A DNA stretch of 64,000 nucleotides, taken from Martelella sp. HB161492. GTDB lineage: Bacteria; Pseudomonadota; Alphaproteobacteria; Rhizobiales; Rhizobiaceae. A model generated the notes under the pieces. That model saw nothing but the letters and a program-made list of their open reading frames with translations. It was not told the DNA's origin and searched no databases. This document shows, piece after piece, positions 60,330-64,000 of the stretch. The DNA is taken from positions 1-64,000 of the forward strand of contig NZ_JAATVV010000007.1 in the NCBI RefSeq assembly GCF_013184775.1. Direction: 5' to 3'. The position numbers were made by a program, and so were the translations under genes. The stretch's first letter is position 1, and each line of letters begins with the position of its first letter.

Positions 60330-61870
60330 CAGAGTGCCCTCTTCATGGTTGCCACATCCTGTTTTTCGATGCCGAGCATATACATGCCCAGCGTTTCGGC
60401 GGTCAGCGTTTCTGAATTGACGAAGGCGGCAACGATGCGGCCGCGATAAAACACCACCAGCCGGTCGGCAAGCGCCAGAAGCTCCGACAGGTCCGCCGAG
60501 CTCAAGAGCACGGCCGCGCCGCCGTCGCGCGCATCGGCGATTGATTTCCAGATAAACTGGGTCGCACCGAGATCGACGCCGCGCGTCGGCTGGTTCACCA
60601 GGAGCACACCCGGCTGTTCCGACAGTTCGCGTGCCACGACCACCTTCTGCATGTTGCCGCCCGAAAGCGTACCAACCGCAAAATCGGGCCCGCCGACGCG
60701 GATCGAAAATTGCGCGATCAGCCTCTCGGCATTGGCACGGATCGCCTTGAGGTCCAGCAGGCCGGAGCGAACGAAGCGCCGGTCGGCAAGCTTGGTCGAC
60801 ACCAGATTTTCAGCCACGCTGGAACCGGTCGCCAGCCCTTCGGCGATGCGGTCCTCTGGAATGCTGGCGACGCCCTTTTCGCGCCGTTTCAGCACGCTCA
60901 TGGCAACGATATCGGCGCCATCGACGTCAATGCGCCCCGAAGCCGTCCGGCGCAGCCCGGCAACCGCTTCCAAGAGCTCGGCCTGACCATTGCCCTCGAC
61001 GCCGACAAGACCGACAATCTCACCGGCATGAACGCTGAGCGACAGATCCTCGCAGACGGTGGTGCCGCTTTCGGAAACGATCTTCAGCTTCTCGACCGAA
61101 AGCCTCGTTTCACCGCGCGCCTTGGAACGCTCGACCCGGAGGCTCACCTCACGCCCGACCATCATCGTCGCAAGCGCCTGCTCGCTCGTCTGGGCCGCGG
61201 CGACCGATCCGACGGTCTTGCCGGCACGCATGACGGTGATCCGGTCTGAAATCTCCAGCACTTCCGGCAGCTTGTGGGCGATGAAGATGACGGTGCGGCC
61301 TTCGGCGATCAGCGAGCGCACGGCGGTGAACAGCTCTTCCACCTCCTGCGGCGCCAGCACCGCCGTCGGTTCATCGAGAATGAGAATGCGGGCATCCCGA
61401 TAGAGCGCCTTCAAAATCTCGACGCGCTGCTGCTGGCCGACCGGCAGCTTGCCGACGGGCGCCAGCGGATCAACGTTCAGGTGGAACCGCTCGGACAGTG
61501 CCCGCACCTTGGCAATGGCGGTTTCACGGTCAAACTTGAAGCCGGAGCCCGGCTCGGCGCCGAGCACGACATTCTCGTAAACGGTGAAGGAGGGAACCAG
61601 CGAAAAGTGCTGGAAGACCATGCCGATCCCGGCAGCGATGGCCTCGGAGGGATTGGCGAAGGACACCGCGCGGCCATCAAGCCGCAATGTGCCGCTATTG
61701 GGCTGCTCGATCCCGAACAGGATCTTCATCAAGGTCGATTTGCCGGCGCCGTTCTCGCCGACAACCGCATGAACTTCACCCGCATTGACCGAAAGATTGA
61801 CGCCATCATTGGCGACAACGCCACCGGGATAAACCTTGCCGATGGCGGCGGCTTCAAGACGTGGAGCCAT
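60329..61870 (-). CDS. ABC transporter ATPase with two nucleotide-binding domains (nucleoside importer)
   Basis: A 513-residue double ABC ATPase. The first domain is complete: Walker A GENGAGKST, signature LPVGQQQRVEILKAL, Walker B ILILDEPTAVL. The second has a degenerate Walker A (GVEGNGQAELLEAV), a good signature LSGGNMQKVVVAREL, and Gln in place of the catalytic Glu (LLVNQPTRGVDLG), as is usual in this family. The start at 61870 is set by GAAAGGATGGG, which lies inside a tandem duplication. Confidence 0.95.
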   Translation of the reverse strand: MAPRLEAAAIGKVYPGGVVANDGVNLSVNAGEVHAVVGENGAGKSTLMKILFGIEQPNSGTLRLDGRAVSFANPSEAIAAGIGMVFQHFSLVPSFTVYENVVLGAEPGSGFKFDRETAIAKVRALSERFHLNVDPLAPVGKLPVGQQQRVEILKALYRDARILILDEPTAVLAPQEVEELFTAVRSLIAEGRTVIFIAHKLPEVLEISDRITVMRAGKTVGSVAAAQTSEQALATMMVGREVSLRVERSKARGETRLSVEKLKIVSESGTTVCEDLSLSVHAGEIVGLVGVEGNGQAELLEAVAGLRRTASGRIDVDGADIVAMSVLKRREKGVASIPEDRIAEGLATGSSVAENLVSTKLADRRFVRSGLLDLKAIRANAERLIAQFSIRVGGPDFAVGTLSGGNMQKVVVARELSEQPGVLLVNQPTRGVDLGATQFIWKSIADARDGGAAVLLSSADLSELLALADRLVVFYRGRIVAAFVNSETLTAETLGMYMLGIEKQDVATMKRAL

Positions 61871-61873
61871 AAA

Positions 61874-61918
61874 CCCATCCTTTCAACTGAAAAGGCGCCC
61901 ATCCTTTCAACTGAAAAG
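61874..61918 (-). repeat. tandem duplication of the ribosome-binding region
   Basis: Two identical 21-base units (61874-61894 and 61898-61918), separated by three bases, each contain AGTTGAAAGGATGGG on the minus strand, that is, a ribosome-binding site. Only the one nearer the gene is well spaced from the ATG at 61870. Each unit also forms a small imperfect hairpin (CTTTTCA-GT-TGAAAGG). Confidence 0.85.
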
Positions 61919-61941
61919 ATGAGCGCCTGCCAAATGGTGGA

Positions 61942-62997
61942 TTACTGACCCATCGCCGTATCGACGGTGATCTCGCCGGAGACGATCTTGTCTTTCTGTT
62001 CATTGACCTCGGCACGGACATCAGCCGGGACCAGCTTGTCGTAATAGGAATTTTCCGAGATGCCGACGGCGCCATCGGCAAGCCCCAGCAGGATCGCCGA
62101 ACCGTAGGGCGCGGTCCCCTTGATGGTCTCATCAAGCGCGGTCACCAGCGAATCACCGACCTTCTTTTCCACCGACGTGAAGATCACACTGGCCTGAGCC
62201 GGATCAGAATCAGCGAAGATCATCGCCTGGTCGCTGTCAACGCCGACAGCAAGCTTGCCTTCGTCACGCGCGGCCTGAAGCGCGCCAACCCCGGTACCGC
62301 CGGCAATCGGGAAGACGATATCTGCCCCTTGCGCGAACTGGGCCAGTGCCAGTTCCTTGCCCTTGGCCGGATCGGTGAAGGAGCCGGCAACCGAACGCAT
62401 GACCTCGACATCCGGATTGGCAGCCTTGGCACCCTGTTCGAAACCAACGGCGAATTCGAGAACGGTGGAACCTTCAACGCCAAGAATTTCACCAAGCTTG
62501 CCGGTCTTGGAAATCTTCGCGGCGGCATAGCCGGCAAGATAGGCTGCCGTCGAGGTGCGATACTGGATCGCCAGAACATTCGGATAGGCGCCACCGGAGA
62601 AATCCGGCGCATCATCAAAGATGATGAACTTCTTTTCCGGATATTCATCGGCCAGCTCGGCAATATAACCGGTCATTTCCCAGGTTCCGGCGATGATGAC
62701 GTCATAATCGCTGTCGGTGACATCGGCCAGCGCCGGCTGCCAGCGCGAGCGGTCAGATCCGGCCTCGATCACCGTTGCCTTGACCGGCAATTCGGTCTCG
62801 GCCTTTTTCAGACCCGCAGCAGCGGAATCCAGAAAGCTCTTGTCGCCAAGCGTGCCATGCACCACGAAGGCGACCTTCAGCGGATTGTCGGCGGAATAGT
62901 CTTCGGCCATCACGGCCGGTGCAGAAACCGAAAGGGCAAGGCCCGTGGCAAAGGCAAGCTTGCCGAATGCACGGCGGGTAAGGGAAGGAAGGCGCAT
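61942..62997 (-). CDS. BMP family ABC transporter substrate-binding protein, Tat-exported
   Basis: A 351-residue basic membrane protein (BMP/Med) family receptor that binds nucleosides or purines. The core DNPLKVAFVVHGTLGDKSFLDSAAAGLKKAE is typical. The signal peptide contains a twin-arginine motif (TRRAFGK, residues 7-13), unusual for ABC receptors, followed by a hydrophobic stretch and cleavage near VMA (residue 31). The ATG at 62997 is 8 bases after AAGGAGA. It lies 71 bases before the ATPase gene in the operon. Confidence 0.92.
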   Translation of the reverse strand: MRLPSLTRRAFGKLAFATGLALSVSAPAVMAEDYSADNPLKVAFVVHGTLGDKSFLDSAAAGLKKAETELPVKATVIEAGSDRSRWQPALADVTDSDYDVIIAGTWEMTGYIAELADEYPEKKFIIFDDAPDFSGGAYPNVLAIQYRTSTAAYLAGYAAAKISKTGKLGEILGVEGSTVLEFAVGFEQGAKAANPDVEVMRSVAGSFTDPAKGKELALAQFAQGADIVFPIAGGTGVGALQAARDEGKLAVGVDSDQAMIFADSDPAQASVIFTSVEKKVGDSLVTALDETIKGTAPYGSAILLGLADGAVGISENSYYDKLVPADVRAEVNEQKDKIVSGEITVDTAMGQ

Positions 62998-63102
62998 GCT
63001 GTTCTCCTTTATCGTATCGTCTTGTTGTCTTGCAGTCCCCTGAGACGGTCTGAGCCGTCTCGACAATAAATATTCAGAGCCGCCCCTGATCGTCTCGAAA
63101 TA

Positions 63103-64000
63103 TCAGATCGCCGCGCGGGCAGTCTCCACACGCGTCCAGAAGCGCTCGTAGGTTGTCTCATATTCGCGGCGCAAGGTGGCAAGATCTTGCTTGATCAGCC
63201 GTTTTTCAACAACCAATGCCTCTCCAGCCACAAAAACATGGGAGACATCACGGCCGCTCCCCGAATAGACCAGAAGCGTCGCGATATCGGGAACCGGCGA
63301 ATAGCCGGGACCATTCATGTCGATGGCGATGATATCGGCGGCCTTGCCAGGCTCGAGCGAGCCCGTCTCGTGATCAAGGCCGAGCGCCCGGGCACCGTCA
63401 ATGGTTGCCATGCGCACCAGCTCGCGGCTCGAGATCGGCTGGGCAACGCCTTCGCGGTGCGATGCGGCAAGGCCTGCGACGCGCATTTCGGCGATCATGT
63501 CATAGGAATTATTGGCCGCGACATTATCCGTGCCAAGCGCCACGGTAATGCCGGCCGCGCGCAGTTCCTTCACCGGGCAGATGCCGGGCTTGCCGGACCG
63601 CAGCCCTGCAGTTGCGCAATGGGCGACAGACGCTGCAGGCGCCGCAGCAAAGATGGCGATATCCTCGGGCGAGAGATCCAGGCAATGGGCGGCATGGACA
63701 CGGCCATTGAAAAAGCCGTCGCGGTGCAGCGCCTCGGTCGCCGTCAGCCCGTAGCGCGCCATGGTTTCCGCATTATCCTCAGGCCCGGCGGCCATGTGCA
63801 GATGCATGCCGCAGCCATAGCGGATTGCCGTCTCGACCTCGGCGCGGATCAGATCCTCGCTATTGTCGACATAGGGCGCATGCGGGCCGAACCATGGCAC
63901 GATCCGCCCGCCGGCGCGCGACTGGCGCTCGATGAAGGCGGAGGCGGAGGCCAGTTCCCGCTCGCCGCGCTCCCTGTCGCCCAGCTGCACGATGCCATAG
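63103..64000 (-). CDS. amidohydrolase/deaminase (partial; 5' end beyond the window)
   Basis: The C-terminal 295 or so residues of an Atz/Trz/cytosine-deaminase-like metal amidohydrolase. The frame stays open to the right edge (reading Y-G-I-V-Q-L-G-D), so the GTG at 63990 is not a true start. Visible are a metal-site HLH in GMHLHMAAG, VHAAHCLDLS, VAHCATAGLRSGKPG and ALGTDNVAANN with the catalytic Asp. The Glu that usually follows HxH (H-x-H-x-x-E) is replaced by Gly or Ala. Its place ahead of the BMP transporter suggests deamination of an imported nucleobase or nucleoside. Confidence 0.88.
   Translation of the reverse strand, partial: YGIVQLGDRERGERELASASAFIERQSRAGGRIVPWFGPHAPYVDNSEDLIRAEVETAIRYGCGMHLHMAAGPEDNAETMARYGLTATEALHRDGFFNGRVHAAHCLDLSPEDIAIFAAAPAASVAHCATAGLRSGKPGICPVKELRAAGITVALGTDNVAANNSYDMIAEMRVAGLAASHREGVAQPISSRELVRMATIDGARALGLDHETGSLEPGKAADIIAIDMNGPGYSPVPDIATLLVYSGSGRDVSHVFVAGEALVVEKRLIKQDLATLRREYETTYERFWTRVETARAAI

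Noticed and set aside
1-64000. tRNA genes, CRISPR arrays, insertion sequences, toxin-antitoxin or phage-defence genes
   Set aside because: Reading the gaps between genes I found no cloverleaf candidates, regularly spaced repeats, transposase genes or terminal inverted repeats. The only dispersed repeats are short intergenic ones.

Overview
This 64 kb window is GC-rich, gene-dense chromosomal DNA of an alphaproteobacterium, most likely order Hyphomicrobiales (Rhizobiales), in or near the Rhizobiaceae. Four things point there: an invasion-associated locus B (IalB) protein next to rlmN, the phoR-pstSCAB-phoU-phoB gene order, a DUF2794-type protein, and a dispersed intergenic repeat typical of rhizobia. 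I see no insertion sequence, phage gene, CRISPR array or complete RNA gene, so this reads as core chromosome. Genus and species cannot be set from the sequence alone.

Layout. Positions 1-300 hold what looks like an rRNA operon promoter and leader reading leftwards off the edge. The window then runs: P1 peptidase (503-1483); a TetR-controlled RND tripartite efflux operon behind purC (1513-9160); a LysE-type exporter; an ECF sigma factor with a DGPF/YCII protein; rlmN and ialB; a mixed housekeeping block (pterin dehydratase, LMW phosphatase, 2H phosphodiesterase, SGNH esterase divergent from an ABC ATPase/giant permease pair); a Bax-inhibitor protein, a GNAT enzyme and several uncharacterised genes (20.3-24.9 kb); pyrE and a fructokinase (25.0-26.7 kb); and the complete phosphate regulon operon (27.9-35.8 kb).

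From 38.8 to 49.4 kb lies a sugar-acid catabolic cluster. On the minus strand it has a periplasmic binding protein, two permeases, an MsmK/UgpC-type ATPase, two enolase-superfamily dehydratases, a short-chain dehydrogenase and a fumarylacetoacetate-hydrolase-type enzyme. On the plus strand it has an IclR regulator, an L-fuconolactonase-like amidohydrolase and an L-rhamnose/L-fucose mutarotase. Together they fit import of L-fucose (or a close relative) and its non-phosphorylative breakdown to pyruvate and lactate. No recognisable L-fucose dehydrogenase is present.

From 49.4 kb come a reductase with its divergent TetR, a conserved hypothetical, ubiA, cfa, a LysR regulator divergent from an atypical SHMT-fold PLP enzyme, and a MATE exporter. 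The right end (58.3-64.0 kb) is a BMP-family nucleoside-type ABC transporter whose first gene is an amidohydrolase cut by the window edge, which suggests purine or pyrimidine salvage.

No wholly new system is proven here. The most useful leads are the incomplete L-fucose pathway with a second dehydratase, the SHMT-like enzyme with an altered active-site motif, the promoter/operator/leader structure upstream of the sugar-binding protein, the duplicated ribosome-binding region of the BMP ATPase, and the divergent gene pair with overlapping start codons.
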